64,000 nucleotides of DNA from Adiantum capillus-veneris (GCA_014529385.2 CM043946.1:39315558-39379557); one strand, 5' to 3'. Numbered from the stretch's first letter, positions 22,395 through 34,418 are shown. Numbers and translations: made by a program. The notes: generated by a model not told the origin, from the sequence alone.

Positions 22395-23626
22395 TTACTC
22401 TAATGTAGCATTGTAAGCATTGACAAGGTTCATACTATCCTTGAGCTGTATTCCTTGCATCCATCTAGCATCTTCAAAAGGATAATTTTTGAACTTAATA
22501 AGATACCGTCCGATAATCTTACCATGTCGTAGTACCTTGTCTTCATGCTGAAGGATAGCTTCGGGTTGTAGCACCTTTTCTTGGTCTTGAACTTCGTGAG
22601 GGTCTTCAATAATTGGTTCACTTGGTGGCTCTCCTTTGTAGGGCTTAAGTAGTCTTACATGAAAGGCATTGTGTATGAGCCAATGGCTGGGCAACTTGAG
22701 TTGATAAGCCCTCCCATTGATGGGCTTCAAAATTTGGAAAGAACCATAGCATCTTTTTGCTAGTTTAGCATAATACTTTTAATGGCCCGTAGGATTTTTT
22801 ATCGTCATTTGCCTTAATCAAGTCTTAGGAAACTTGAGTAAGACCCAATCATTTTCTTTAAACATTAAGGTCCTTCTGTGCTTATTAGCAGCAGCTTTTT
22901 GCCTTTGTTGAGTGATGGATATAGTCTCCTTAATCTTTTGAAAAGATTCTTGTAGGTCACGGCTATACTCATCAGGGGCGGCGAAGATCTTCCCATGTAC
23001 TTTGAGTATCAAGGGACTTTTAGGTCTTCCCTCAATGATCTCAAAAGGTGCTTCTCCTATAGAAGTATGTACAGTATTATTGTAGGCATACTCTACAAGA
23101 TAATTACTTTTTCCATTGTGAGCATTGATCTACTTCGGTAACATAAGTCTTGAGTAGATCGAGTATCGTAAGATTGGCTATCTTACTTTGGCCATCCGTT
23201 TGTGGGTGATAGGCCGAAGAGAAATTCAATCTTGTTCCTAGATTTTCAAAGAGACCTTTCCAAAAATTATTGGTCATTCTAGGATCTCTATCTAAACACG
23301 ATGGATGTGGGTAATTCATGGTTCTTGAAAATCTGAGATATGAAGAGAGTTGCCATTTGATGTGCCTTAATAGTCTTTTTGACAGGAATAAAATGCGCTT
23401 GCTTGCTAAACCTGTCAACTATTGTCCATATTTCTGTATTGCCATGGATAGACTTGGGTAATCCAAAGATGAAATCCATGGATATACTCTCCCATGGTGA
23501 ATTTGGGATAGGCAATGGCTGGAGTAATCCAGGTTGCTTCCCTCTATCATACTTGGTCTTTTGGCATACTACACATTTTGAAACATACTTTTGTATGTCC
23601 ACTTTCATGGTAAGCCAATAGAAGTA
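22395..23626 (-). pseudogene. C1 integrase core, C-terminus and chromodomain
   Basis: The first part (23626 down to about 23104) has the zinc-finger end CVVCQKTKYDRGKQ, the core with MDFIFGLPKS and VDRFSKQAHF (first Asp), DRDPRMTNNFW (second Asp) and SAYHPQTDGQS (with the catalytic Glu position apparently changed to Lys in SKIANL). After several breaks, 23012-22395 gives the integrase C-terminus (HVRLLKPYKG) and a chromodomain-like end (GRYLIKFKNYPFEDARW). That domain is known to direct chromovirus integration to particular chromatin. Frameshifts and stops make the protein non-functional. The copia element G separates it from the zinc-finger start at 27831. Confidence 0.85.
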
Positions 23627-23850
23627 TGTTACCATATACATGTGGTAGTGATGTGTGTGAACACACTAGGACCATCGGGGCATTTTTTCCCTCTTTAGGA
23701 GGTTTTTTCCCTGAGCATTGTATATACGCCCATCACTCTAGGGCTATCTATCTTTCCATTGCATACTAAGAAACACACTCTATTGTGTGCCTTGAGCTTC
23801 CTTCATATTCTCCAAGTTGTGTGCGTTTCTCTACAAGTATAATTCCAACA
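23627..23850 (+). repeat. Element G 5' LTR
   Basis: 224 bp, TGTTACC to TTCCAACA. It is short, as is usual for copia elements. The homologous LTR lies at 27604-27830. Confidence 0.92.
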
Positions 23851-23852
23851 AT

Positions 23853-23864
23853 TGGTATCAGAGC
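23853..23864 (+). other. Element G primer-binding site (initiator-Met tRNA)
   Basis: TGGTATCAGAGC, perfect to the plant initiator-Met PBS core, two bases after the LTR end. The leader to the gag ATG runs to 24211. Confidence 0.95.
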
Positions 23865-24211
23865 AGGTTACATCCTCTCGGGCTTAGTCCCAAGTTGTCC
23901 AGCACACGCCTACTCACTTTCTCCGATTTCAGTGAGCTTTGGCAAGCGTTCGTAGGTCGACAAATATTTCGGGTAAGCTCGTAGAGCTTAGTCTGCTCGG
24001 ATTTCTGATTCGGACTCATTTCAGTCTCCGTTTCCACTACAAGCAGTGCTGCACAGGCTATTTTGTCATTTTGTGCAGAGTTTCTGTCAGTTCCGTTTTC
24101 TGCATAACAGGTGCCTTATAGTCTTCTACGGTTTGTGCTATATAGCATGTGTTGTTCTCGGTCCGTTTCTCCTATTTTCCGGTAGTTTTCACATCAGGTG
24201 CAGCATTTACC

Positions 24212-25150
24212 ATGGTTGACAATAACAACATAGATGTGTTCAAGATGTTTGCTGCTAAGGACAGGTTGGATGGGGACAATTATGCTATGTGGGCTTATAG
24301 GATGCAACATGTTCTTGTGTCAAAGGGCGTCTGGAATATTGTGCAGGGCATTGATGTACGTCCTGGTTCTGAGGATGTAGGCGATGTTGAGGATGTTGCA
24401 GGTCTTGTTGCAAGGATTGCTGCTATTAGAGTTGTTTTGCCTACGACTGAACAAGCTCGTTGGGATGTAAAGGATACACAGGCTCATGCATTGATTACAT
24501 TGTCTGTGAAGCGCACCATTGTTCCTCACATCCATTCAGCAAAATCTGCAAAACAAGCTTGGGATATTTTGGTTGGTCTTTATGCAAGTCGCATTGAGGC
24601 TAAAATTGCTTTGTTGCATACAGAACTGGAGTCGAAGATTATGCATGAGGAAGATGATATGGAAACTTTCCTTGCTAGTGTCAAGGATATCAATGAGCAA
24701 CTTATTTCTCCAGGTGAAATCATTTCAGAGAGTTCCCTTGTGCAGACTGTTCTTGATGCCTTACCAAACTTTTGCTAGTACTTGGAGACTTATGACCCAA
24801 AGAAATCCAGAAGTTGTCAAGTTTGATGCATTATGCACATTGCTGTTGCAAGGGTCACTTTCCAGAAAAAACAGGACTAGACAGCGTGCAGTTGAACAAG
24901 CTTTTATTGCTTCTCAAAGAAAGGGTGGTAACAGCAATGCAGCCACTTCTTATGGTTCTGTTGTGGGTGGCAAAACTTCTGTTCCTAATGCTTCTGCTGG
25001 TAGCACTTCGTCTGGCAATTCTGGTGATAAGGGCAAAAAGAAGATGCATTGCCATTATTGTAAAGCTAATGATCACTTGATCAGTCGTGTCCTAAGTTGA
25101 AGGCCAAAGATGCTAAGAAGAAAAAGGGTGGTTCCACGAGTCTTCTGTGA
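24212..25150 (+). pseudogene. Element G gag
   Basis: ATG at 24212 starts a copia Gag (about 300 codons with breaks): DRLDGDNYAMWAYRM, the AWDILVGLYAS stretch and METFLASVKDINEQL belong to the UBN2-type Gag family that packages copia RNA. A TAG at 24776-24778 ends the first frame. The sequence continues in another frame (RLMTQRNPEVVKFD, QAFIASQRKGG) to a degenerate zinc knuckle (CHYCKANDH, then a frameshift before SCPKLKAK). At least two frameshifts, so no full Gag can be made. Confidence 0.85.
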
Positions 25151-25229
25151 AAGGAGACTGTAATGTTGATGTCGATGCAGAATGGGCTTTTAGCGCAGAG
25201 TGCACTTACAATCCTGTTGTCCATGATGC

Positions 25230-25904
25230 ATGCTTGTCAGTGCTGCAGATTCACATGTATGGTATTTGGACAGTGGTGCTACAAAGCACATTACCTCACA
25301 TCGTGAATTGTTTACCTCTCTTGAGTCTGTCCCTCATGGGAATTCAGTCACTTGTGCCAACAATGCCTCTTATCCGGTTCAGGGAGTTGGAAAGATTGTG
25401 CTTACTGTTGCTAATGGAAGTTCTTTCACACTTGTTGCTGCACTTTATGTACCTGGGATCAAGAAGAACCTCTTGTCTGTATCCGCACTTGCTAGACTTG
25501 GACTTGTAGTCAAATTTGTGGATGACAGATGTACAGTTCATGATCTCATATTTGGTGATGAAATTGTTGCATCTGGCCTTTTGTGCCATGGGCTGTATAA
25601 GCTCACTTTGCATGACAAGTGTGGAAAAAATTTTACAAATGATGTTGTAGATTCAAGGGCTATTTCAGATGCAAAACTTTGGCATGCACGTTTTGGTCAT
25701 CTGAATTTTGCCAGTTTACTGCGTTTGCAGAAATCTGATATGGTTGCTTCTTTGCCGCCTCTTGAAGCACCTGTCAAACATGTTTGTGAAGGCTATATTT
25801 TGGGTCAGATGCAGCGTTCTAAGTTTCCAAAGGATGGTTCAGTTCGGGCCACATGCAAATTGCAGCTTAGTGATGTTAGTGGGCCCATGCAAACCTTTGT
25901 CTAG
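25230..25904 (+). pseudogene. Element G protease and GAG-pre-integrase, ending at an integrase deletion
   Basis: Active-site motif WYLDSGATKHIT marks a copia aspartic protease, followed by VPGIKKNLLSVSALARLG. The GAG-pre-integrase zinc region follows with LWHARFGHLNFASLLRL and a partly degraded zinc finger (the second Cys region reads CEGYILGQM). The frame reaches the first integrase strand (LSDVSGPM) and then breaks at 25904. The catalytic core is missing, and the next coding sequence is the segment just before RT. Confidence 0.85.
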
Positions 25905-27528
25905 TCATACTCGTTCAGGCTCTCGCCATGCATCTTATGCATCAGATTGTTATGCTTTGGCTGTGTCTAGCTTACATGATGTTGAGGAGCCCCTGACTTT
26001 TGATGAAGCACAGAATTCAAAAAATTGGATGGCTGCCATGTAATCAGAATATGATGCACTTATAGAAAATGACACATGGACTTTATGTGATTTGCCTCCA
26101 TGCAAAAAGGCCAATTGTATGAAGTGGGTTTACAAGTTGAAACGCAAGCCGAATGGTGAGATCGATCGCCATAAGAAGGGCCGACTTGTTGCAAAGGGTT
26201 ATGCACAACAAAAAGGCATAGATTATGAAGATACTTTTGCTCCCACTTTTCGTATGACTACTGTGCATTTTCTATGTGCATTGGTAGCTCATTTTGGTTG
26301 GGATGTACATCAATCAGATATTGTTACTACTTTCTTGAATGGTGACATATTTGAGGAAGTATATGTAGCGCAGCCTCGCGGTTTCGTCATAAAAGGACAA
26401 GAGGAAAAAGTGTGTAGATGTAAGAAGGCTTTGTATGGGTTGAAGCAATCTCCCCGTGCTTGGTATGAGAAAGCTTACACTCATTTGGTTAAACGAGGCT
26501 TTCGTAACAGTCCAACAGAAAGCACATTGTATGTAAAGTGTGAGGGTGATGTACTTCTCATTGTGGTTCTTTATGTCGATGATTTGTTGATCACTAGACC
26601 AAATGCGAGACATATTGTTGAATTTAAGGCTGATTTGAATGCTACTTTCAAGATGAAAGATTTGGGGCTGTTGCATCATTACTTGGGTATATAGTTTAAG
26701 CAGTGTGATGGTGGTATTTTCGTGTGTCAGAATAGTTACATAGAGACATTGCTGTGTAAGTTTGGACTTGAGGATTGCAAACCTATTGCCACTCCCATGG
26801 AAACAGGTTTGAAGTTGAGTCTACATGATGCTGGCGATCCTGCTGATGTCACTCTTTACCAAACTGTTGTTGGCTACCTCATTTATGTATGCAACAGGAG
26901 GCCAGATATTGAGTTTGCAGTATCACAGGTCAGCAGATTTATGCATAGCCCAGGGTCTAAGCATTGGTAGGCTGTCAAGAGGATTTTCCGTTACCTTAGT
27001 GGCACTTTACATCTTGGCTTATTTTATCCCAAGGGGGGATCATTTCTGCCAGACTTACATTCTTTTTTGGACTCATATTGGGTTGGTTGTTTTGACACGC
27101 GAGTGTCCACAAGTGGTTTTTGTTTCATGCTTGGCAGTTCATGTATATCATGGTTGAGCAAGAAGCAACCTATTGTGGCCACTTCGAGTTCTGATGCTGA
27201 GTACATGGCAGAGTTCACAGGTACGGTTGAGTGTGTATGGCTCAGACGCCTTATGGTTGATTTGGGTGTTGGACAGGACACTGCCAACACTATCCACACT
27301 GACAGTCAGAGCACATTGACAGTTGCGAGGAACCCAGTTTTTCATGCTCGCAGAAAGCACATTGAGGTGCATTACCACTATGTCAGGGAGAGGCTCTCAG
27401 CAGGAGAGATCAGCTTGGCTTATGTGCCAACACAGGAAAACCTTGCAGATCTTTTCACAAAGGCATTGTCTCGTGAGAAGCTTGAAGCTTTCCGCAAAGC
27501 TTTGGGCTTACTCCCCTTTGTGGACTGA
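25905..27528 (+). pseudogene. Element G reverse transcriptase and RNase H
   Basis: One frame with three nonsense codons (26041-26043, 26692-26694, 26968-26970). RT motifs: WVYKLKRKPNGEIDRHKKGRL, DYEDTFAPTFRMTT, QSDIVTTFLNGD, ALYGLKQSPRAWY and the catalytic YVDDLLI. RNase H motifs: SKKQPIVATSSSDAEYMA, HTDSQSTLTVARNP and KHIEVHYHYVRE. It would copy element RNA into DNA. Sequence is otherwise well preserved, with ends LADLFTKAL as in other copia polyproteins. The polypurine tract follows at 27591-27603. Confidence 0.9.
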
Positions 27529-27590
27529 TCATGTCCTCAGAGCATGGCACTTCCCTTTACTCATGTGCCAGCTCTCGTTCACCGCATCAC

Positions 27591-27603
27591 TCCAGGGGGG
27601 ATT
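27591..27603 (+). other. Element G polypurine tract
   Basis: CCAGGGGGGATT directly before the 3' LTR start TGTTACC. Confidence 0.8.
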
Positions 27604-27830
27604 TGTTACCATATACATGTGGTAGTGATGTGTGTGAACACACAAGGACCGCCGGGGCATTTTTTCCCTCTTTAGGAGGTTTTTTCCCCCGAGCATTGTA
27701 TATACGCCCATCACTCTAGGGCTATCTATCTTTCCATTGCATACTAAGAAACACACTCTCTATTGTGTGCCTTGAGCTTCCTTCGTCTTCTCCAAGCTGT
27801 GTGCATTTCTCTGCAACCCTAATTCCAATA
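27604..27830 (+). repeat. Element G 3' LTR
   Basis: 227 bp, ends AATTCCAATA where the 5' copy has AATTCCAACA, so the terminal CA has mutated. It is followed at once by C1 sequence. Confidence 0.88.
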
Positions 27831-28029
27831 GTTGAATACCTCTATGCCCCGCATATGGAGGAGCATGGGATTCATACATAACTTTCTCACGAAAGGAATG
27901 TGTAACACATAGCCTATTGCCGTGGAGAAGATAACCATCCTTCAAGGTGAATGGTTCCTCTTTCTTCCCCAAAGCAAGGGCTGACATTATGTCTTTAAAG
28001 TCAAGGTCAGGAGCATACTCATCTATCAT
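27831..28029 (-). pseudogene. C1 integrase zinc-finger start
   Basis: Minus frame with DGYLLHGNRLCVTHSFREKVMYESHAPPYAGHRGI, parsed as the LY-x-G and H-x-H parts of the H2C2 integrase zinc finger. It continues at 23626 after element G, with about 23 bp missing between them compared with the C2 paralogue. Confidence 0.8.
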
Positions 28030-28077
28030 AGAAGGTAGATCATTGTGAGTAGCTATAGATACCGCATTAAATTTTGA

Positions 28078-29989
28078 TCATTGTGAAAGTGCATCGGCCA
28101 CTTGATTGTGCTTACCAGAAATGTGAGCAATATGAAAATTAAATTCCGAAAGAAAATTTGCCCACCTCATTTGTTTGTCGAAAAGCTTGGTTTGCATCAT
28201 GAAATACTTGAGAATTTGGTGATCGGTTCGTAGAATGAATGGAGTCCCCAATAAGTAGTGCTTCCATTTTTCTAGGGCATGTAGAATAGCTAAAAGCTCT
28301 ATCTCACAAATGTCCAAGACTCGTTCATCATTACTGAGCCTTCAGCTCTCATATGCTATGGCATGCCCTTCTTGAAGCAAAACTGCTCCAAGGCAATCAC
28401 CACAAGCATCACATTGGACCTCAAATGGCTTTGAGAGATCCGGAAGTACAAGGACTGGTTGGGAAGTAAGCTTCTCTTTGAGCTTATCAAAAGCATTTTT
28501 CTCCTTAGCAGTCCATACATACTTAACGTTCTTCTTAGTTAAGTCGAGTAGTGGTCCTCCTACTTGAGATAATTTTGCTATGAAGTGTCTATAGTATGCA
28601 CACATACCAATAAAGCTTCTTAGCTCATGTAGATTCCTTGGGTATAGGCCACGCTTTTATTACCTCTAACTTCAATGGATCGATACGGATACCATCTTGA
28701 GAGATAATATGACCTAAGTATTGAAACTCTTGAAGGAAAAATTCACTTTTCTTTTGGTTGAGAAAAAGCTTATTCTCCCTCAATGCTTGAAAAATCACTT
28801 GGAGATGTTGCTTATGTTCCTCCAAATACTTGGAGTAGATGATGATATCATCAAAGAACACTCCAGTGAATTTACGATAAGGTCTAAAAAAATTCTCCAT
28901 TAGACGATTGAATGTAGTTGGTGCATTAGTCAAGCCAAAAGGCATGACTAGATATTCATAAAGACCAAACGTTGTGCAAAACGCGGTCTTTAAGTATCTT
29001 CATCCACTATCCTTATTTGATGATAGACACTCTTAAGGTCAATTCTACTAAAGTAGGTAGAGCCTTGTAGCTTATCAAACAAATCTTCTACCCGAGGCAC
29101 GGGAAATATGTTTTTGATAGTGATATGGTTTAGTGCTTGATAGTCCACACACATACGGTATATACCATCTTTCTTTTGCACTAAAAGGACTGGAGAACAA
29201 AAGGGAGAGGAACTAGGTCTCACCATCCCTTTGTCTACCAATTCCTGTACTTGCCTCATGATCTCCTCTTGTTGAGCTTGTGAGACACGATAAGGAGTCT
29301 TGTTAGGTGGTGAGCTTCCTGGAAGGAGCTCAATGCGATGTTCATCATCCCCTCGTTTTGGAGGTAAGTCCATAGGGATATCATCGATGAACACATATTG
29401 GAATCCTTTTAGAAAATTAGACAAGTGTAACTCTTCTTGATTCCTACCATTTACATTTGATGAAACATTAGGATCTTTTAGAGACTCTTTGACAAAAATC
29501 ATGTACACAAAAACTAAGCTCTTCATTGCCTTATCAAAAGCAAGAGGATTTACAAGTGGAATAGTGTGACCATGCTCACTAGCATCTATATACACGTTCT
29601 TTCCCCTGTAGGTGAAGTAGATTCTCCTTTCAGGGAACTTCATGTTGGCAGCCATGCGATCAAACCATGGCGCCCCTAGGATAGCATCCTCATGTTGGAG
29701 AGGAGAGATGAATAAATCTTCTTTGTCGACATAGCTTTGGACATGAAGCCTCAACTTCCCAATCAAGGGAGTAACGGAGGCCTGCTATCCCTTGAAAGCT
29801 ACATCAGCCATTACCATATCTCCCATCTCAAAAGCGTGAATGCCCAACTTGGTGGCCAAATCCATTGATATGAAGTTGTGAGTAGAGCCAGGGTCAACCA
29901 AGATGAAGGTATCAAGCTCTCTTACCTTTCCCAAAGCATAGGAAATTGATGATCCTTTGCAATGAGAATCCTCTTTTGGAGCTTCGATG
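28078..29989 (-). pseudogene. C1 protease, reverse transcriptase and RNase H
   Basis: In order on the minus strand: protease with LVDPGSTHNFIS (about 29905) and LGAPWFDRMAA; RT with [37 protein letters not shown] and the catalytic VFFDDIIIYSK (about 28850); and RNase H with FEVQCDACGDCLGAVLLQEG, LAILHALEKWKHYLLG and HISGKHNQVADALSQ. These make and process the cDNA. Stops or frameshifts occur near 29787, 28987, 28620 and 28320. The frame is the same as gag over most of its length, as is typical of the single polyprotein of chromoviruses. Confidence 0.88.
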
Positions 29990-31359
29990 GTGAAAGCCCT
30001 AGGAGTCTCATTGCGAGTATTCCTCTTGGGGCAAGAACGATAGCCATGTCCTTGCTCCCCACACTTGAAACACTTATGGTCCTTGAGAAAAACTTCAAGC
30101 TCTTCAGGAGACAGTTTGTTTTTAGATTTGTAAACTCTCTTATCCTTGGATCAATTGTTGTTGTTGTTGTTGGAAGTGCCTTGGGAAGAATTTTGAACAT
30201 TGGTTTTCCCCTTTGCATCATTTTTCTCTTTGTTCTCCATGGGCTTGACATTACGTCTAGCCCCTTGATGGAAATTGATGCATGAAGCAACCATGGTGTG
30301 ATGGATTACTTCGTTAATAATACTAGGCCATTGAGAGTTGATGTATTCGGCCATCTCTTCAGGTAATCCCGCACAGAATTGCTACCTTTGTTCGGCAAAG
30401 TCTATCTTTTGAAAGACAGTAGCCTTGAGATGTAAATCCCAAAACATGTCTACATACATGTGGATAGACTCATGGGAGAGAATCTTCAAGCTGCACCATT
30501 CGGTAAGCACTTTGTCGTTTGCATCGCTTGCAAGGAATTGCTTCATAATGGGAACTCGTAGAGTTTTCCATGTCTTTGGGACTTCCCCATTGCCACGAAG
30601 GCTAGCCCACCATTGACGAGCTGATTTTTGCAAGTGCATAGCTACATGGCGTAGCTTGGAGGACTCTATGAAGCCCTTGTCTCCAAAGGTCGCATCAAAT
30701 TGCTGGATGAAGGCCAAAACTTTGTCGATAGCACCAAAGGTGCCATCATAGCTGAGAAAAGAGATACTCTTTCCTCCCTCCTTGAACTTCTTTAGCTTTT
30801 GTGACCTTCGCCAGGCCAGAAATGATTTGCGATGTCCTCCCCTCTTGTATTCTCTAGGAGAATAGCCATAGCTTTCGTCGGAAGAGGAGGAAGGTGAAGA
30901 AGAAGGAGAAGAGGGTGACCTCTTCCTAGCCCTTTTCTTCATTTGTTTCCTCTCTTCCCTTTCGGAGTGACGAGGAGAAGGACTACGTGTTGATCTTTTC
31001 CTCTTGGGAGAAGTGGGTGATCGTTTAGACTGTCGTCTTTGTGGAGTCACATCTTCAAAGGAACTTAAACTTTCATTGCTTTCTTGCTCTTTGAATTCCT
31101 CCTCTCAAATGGGAGAGAGTCTTCTTTTGGGGGTCTCTTCAAGAGGCTTCCTAAGCTCTCTCTCTTCTTGGAGAGGAAGGGAAATTCCATAAGCACGAAG
31201 TTGTTGAGTAACTTTGGCTTGCAAAGCAAGGTTGACCATAGCTTGCTGCAACCTAGTGACGAGATAATTCACAAACATGGTAGCATCATCATTAGCACCT
31301 TCATGTGCAAAATCAAAGCTATCAATTTTCATTCTACTCTCTTGATTAGTGTCAGCCAT
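29990..31359 (-). pseudogene. C1 gag
   Basis: ATG at 31357-31359 begins MADTNQES. After a basic, Ser-rich linker (RKRSPSSPSSSPSSSS) comes the Gag domain: FKEGGKSISFLSYDGTFG, SARQWWASLRG, IMKQFLASDANDKVLTEW. A CCHC zinc knuckle CFKCGEQGHGYRSC follows at about 30035-30075. Stops at about 31104, 30381 and 30150 interrupt an otherwise continuous frame. Homologous gag copies are at 40468-42129 (C2) and 62503 to the end (F). The leader between gag and the PBS is 31360-31760. Confidence 0.88.
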
Positions 31360-31760
31360 GTTAACAAAATTTATGTATGTACTTAGTGTATACTTTGGCA
31401 ATTCAAAACCTTAGTTGCCACTCCTCTTAGCCTTTGAAAATCGACTCTTAAGTATCTACACCCACGGCTCGAAGTGGTTCATTATAGAGAGTAGAGGAGT
31501 AGGTCTAACATAGCAGAGGTACCAAGGGCTAGCTCCTTTTGGACTTCTTATGGCTCAATAATGGTAAATCCGTAGGCAAGTCTAAAATGAATCCATTATT
31601 AAGTCCAAAGCTCCCGAGGTGTGCACCATATCCCACATAGTGGGCTCAACAAAATCGGTAATAGATCCCAGTTCCACTTACCCTAATATAATTAACAACA
31701 TCAACCATTTATAGGCTAGTTAAGGACCTCTCTTGTTACGCAAGAAAAGAGAAACCAAAT

Positions 31761-31772
31761 GCTCTAATACCA
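31761..31772 (-). other. C1 primer-binding site
   Basis: The minus strand reads TGGTATTAGAGC, one change from the initiator-Met core TGGTATCAGAGC, one base from the LTR. Confidence 0.88.
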
Positions 31773-31773
31773 A

Positions 31774-32265
31774 TGTTATGGAATTGGCCTAATTAATTTG
31801 AGAGTAGGGGAAATTAATGAAAGTACTTTTGAGAAATGAGTTTGTGAGCATAGCGGGTGAACATAATTGAAGATAGCAACATAATCATAGCAATTAGTTA
31901 ACTTGGCATGAACAATACTTTTGCAAGAGAGAGTATTTAGAGAACATGACAACAGTTGAGGAAAGGATTTATGTGGAGCCGTCCCCCCTCCAATAGGCAT
32001 TTGTATTATGGTTTCTCCCATTAAGAGAGACTTGTTACAATACAATCTTTGTGTTCCTTGTAACCTAGGTGATGCAATGAAGATGGGAATCTTCATGCAT
32101 CACAAGCATAAAAAAAACTTAAAGAAAGCTTTAACTATCCCAAGCCTCAGTCCCAAGACCTCAAACACCTTCGAAGGTGGAGAGAGCTAGCAGGGAATGA
32201 GGGTAGGGAAGAGGAAGAAGAAACATTTCATACGAGAAAGAATTAGTTCCTCACTTATCATAACT
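31774..32265 (-). repeat. C1 truncated LTR (5' LTR)
   Basis: Matches the first 490 bp or so of 20425-22036, then ends abruptly within ...CATAACTC, where unrelated sequence starts. Deletion of about 1.1 kb of LTR removed the element edge. Confidence 0.85.
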
Positions 32266-33870
32266 CGGATGAAGCTATTGATGGCAAGCATAAATCTCAT
32301 CTTTCATCTTGTCCACAGCTTCATGAGCATACTTGGCAAACTCATCGATCTCTTTCAAGCTCTCTACCTCTCTAGAAGTTCGTGCTTCATGCTGATGTGA
32401 TAGTGTATTATTGTCTTCTATCAGGAGGTCCATATTGGGCTTATCAGCTGACTTTGGTTTAGAGATCTTTAAAGGCCCTGTCTGTTCTTCAAAAATTATG
32501 CATTGTGAGCACTAGTGTGGTGTTAAGGTTGCTCACTTGGAGGAGTAATGTGTGAAATTTCCTCCTTGATTTCTTGCTCTTGTTTGAGATGTCCCTTTCT
32601 TGGTGGTATTGGTTCTTCTTCATGTGTCTTGGATTACTCTCTTTGACACTCTTCTCTTTTGTAAAGATAGTGCAATCCCTCCAAAGGATCATCATGTTGG
32701 TAGTACATGGGATTCTTGGTTCGATTTTAATTCGTTTTGGTGATCGTTTCCATCTTTCTTCAAAATCTACTTTGAGCCGTCTTTCGAGCTCGAATGCGGA
32801 GGATTCTCTTTCTATCATTTCCGCTCTTTGAGTCGGCTATCCTACTAGTGCTTTGGGGTGTGATCATTTCTTGGGCACTGCCTCATCCACTTTAGCTTTC
32901 CCCCTTTCTCTTGTTTTTCTTTCTAGGGGAGTTTCCTCCTCCTCCTCTTGTCCTTGTCGCTTTCAGGTGCTTTTCATGTGGCAGCAATTTCTATTTTTGT
33001 CTTTGTTTTTGAGACATGGACAATTCTTCTTTGTAATCTTGTGGCCACTATTGGTGCCCTGGTTTTTACTTCTTCTTCATCTCCATTTTTGCGTGCTAGC
33101 CATAAATTTTGTTCCGAGGTTGGCGGTAGGTGTTCTGCTTGGCCAATAGCATGATATGCTATCCATGTGAGCACTTCTAGAGCCCGCAAGAAGGATATGT
33201 TTTGTCTTCTTCACATGTGTTAAGGTGGTATGAATATAGTGGGCATGGTTGACCTTAGTGACTCCCTCTTTCTTTGATGTCTATGTGAAAGTAGAAGCCA
33301 CTGCGTGATTAGGAACAGTGTACTGTGGTGGCCTCTTTGTGGAAAAATGGAAGTGTTGGTGGTATAATATGAGTGCTTGCTCTATCTCTTTCTGTTTGAG
33401 ATCCCCAACTGATATTGATTTGCCAAATAGTATGCATATGGTAGGCAATTGGCTGTCTCTCATTGGCTCTCCCCCCTTGGGTAGTCTTATAGGGCATCCA
33501 CTATTTGGTCTTCTGTGATGTTCACTTCTATGGGAGTGTCGTTCAAATCTAAAATAGTGGCCTGACCTTTTTCCATTAATTCTATGCAGCAACTCATAAG
33601 CTCTTTTGTAGATGACACCACATGGTTCCAGTTAGATGTAGTTTGTGAGACCAATCTTCTCCCATAGGGGTTTCATTGCATATTCCTTCGCTAGGTCTTG
33701 AGCTTATTTGGGTAGCATTTTCACTTCTACTCTGGATCCTTGTGCACTTTTGAATATTCCATGATAGACTGTGACATGCTGGCTCTCTAGATGTTCCTTG
33801 GCCATCCATGCAACATTTGCCTCCTTTAGAGAATCCTCTTCTAATTGGTACGGGGCTTCATAGTTTTATT
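32266..33870 (-). pseudogene. Unidentified degenerate coding region, left of gypsy element D
   Basis: Several minus-strand stretches read as protein with occasional stops and shifts: a coiled-coil part (about 32290-32440), a charged part with RRLKVDFEERWKRSPKRI (about 32690-32790), and a part with ILDLNDTPIEVNITEDQIVDAL (about 33480-33560) next to VTVYHGIFKSAQGSRVEVK (about 33720-33780). Amino-acid composition is protein-like, but I recognise no domain. It lies downstream of the D pol remnant in element orientation. It could be an extra ORF of D, a captured host sequence, or another old element. Confidence 0.35.
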
Positions 33871-34012
33871 TTTGGAGCTCCCAAAGTTGACAAGAGATAT
33901 CCTGACAAAAAATCACCAAATATGGTTGTTAGACTTGTTCCAAAAGTTCCCAACAGTTAGAAAAGCTAACACAATAATTAAGGTGCAATAAAAATACAAT
34001 TTTTGGTAAAAT

Positions 34013-34036
34013 CTATCGTTGGCATGCCTAAGATGC
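34013..34036. repeat. Hairpin motif, left cluster, copy 1
   Basis: An imperfect inverted repeat with arms ATCGTTGGC and GCCTAAGAT. It belongs to the same motif family as 34419, 34705, 57297, 57432, 57729 and 58023. Confidence 0.6.
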
Positions 34037-34042
34037 AAAAGT

Positions 34043-34166
<124 letters not shown>

Positions 34167-34418
34167 AACTTGGTGCCATAGTGGATGGACAGTGTGTGTA
34201 TGTGTTGTAGGTGATATGCATGAAGTATGATGGCTTTTGGACCCCTGTGGTGAGAGTTACGGATAATTTTGTGTCCCCTTTTTTTGTTACTAGAGTCTGT
34301 CATCTTTGATGGAGTTGTGATGTGTCATCCTTGATGAAACTTGGCATGGTGCTTCAGTTAAGCTATATAAACAGATTTGTGACTAAATTTGATGAGTCAA
34401 GGACCTCTGGTCACAGAT

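Larger units (their letters stand above)
23627..27830 (+). mobile_element. Element G: Ty1/copia retrotransposon, integrase deleted, inserted in C1
   Basis: LTRs of 224 and 227 bp (23627-23850, 27604-27830; TGTTACC start) flank a perfect initiator-Met PBS, gag, protease, GAG-pre-integrase and RT-RNase H. The LTRs differ at roughly 13 positions plus a 2-base indel by eye. The expected 5-bp target duplication is absent (AAGTA on the left, GTTGA on the right). Comparison with C2 at 44195-44245 shows that about 23 bp of C1 are missing at the insertion point. The integrase catalytic core is deleted, so the copy is non-autonomous. Confidence 0.92.
20425..32265 (-). mobile_element. Element C1: chromovirus-like Ty3/gypsy retrotransposon, split by copia element G
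   Basis: A complete LTR at 20425-22036 and a truncated one at 31774-32265 flank a single long minus-strand gag-pro-pol frame with many stops. There is a PBS at 31761-31772 and a polypurine tract at 22037-22050. The C-terminal domain after integrase looks like a chromodomain, which places it among plant chromoviruses. The same family occurs as C2 (38495-53511) and F (60500 onward), and the LTR sequences align along their length. The right LTR stops abruptly at 32265, so the target duplication cannot be checked. Confidence 0.9.
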
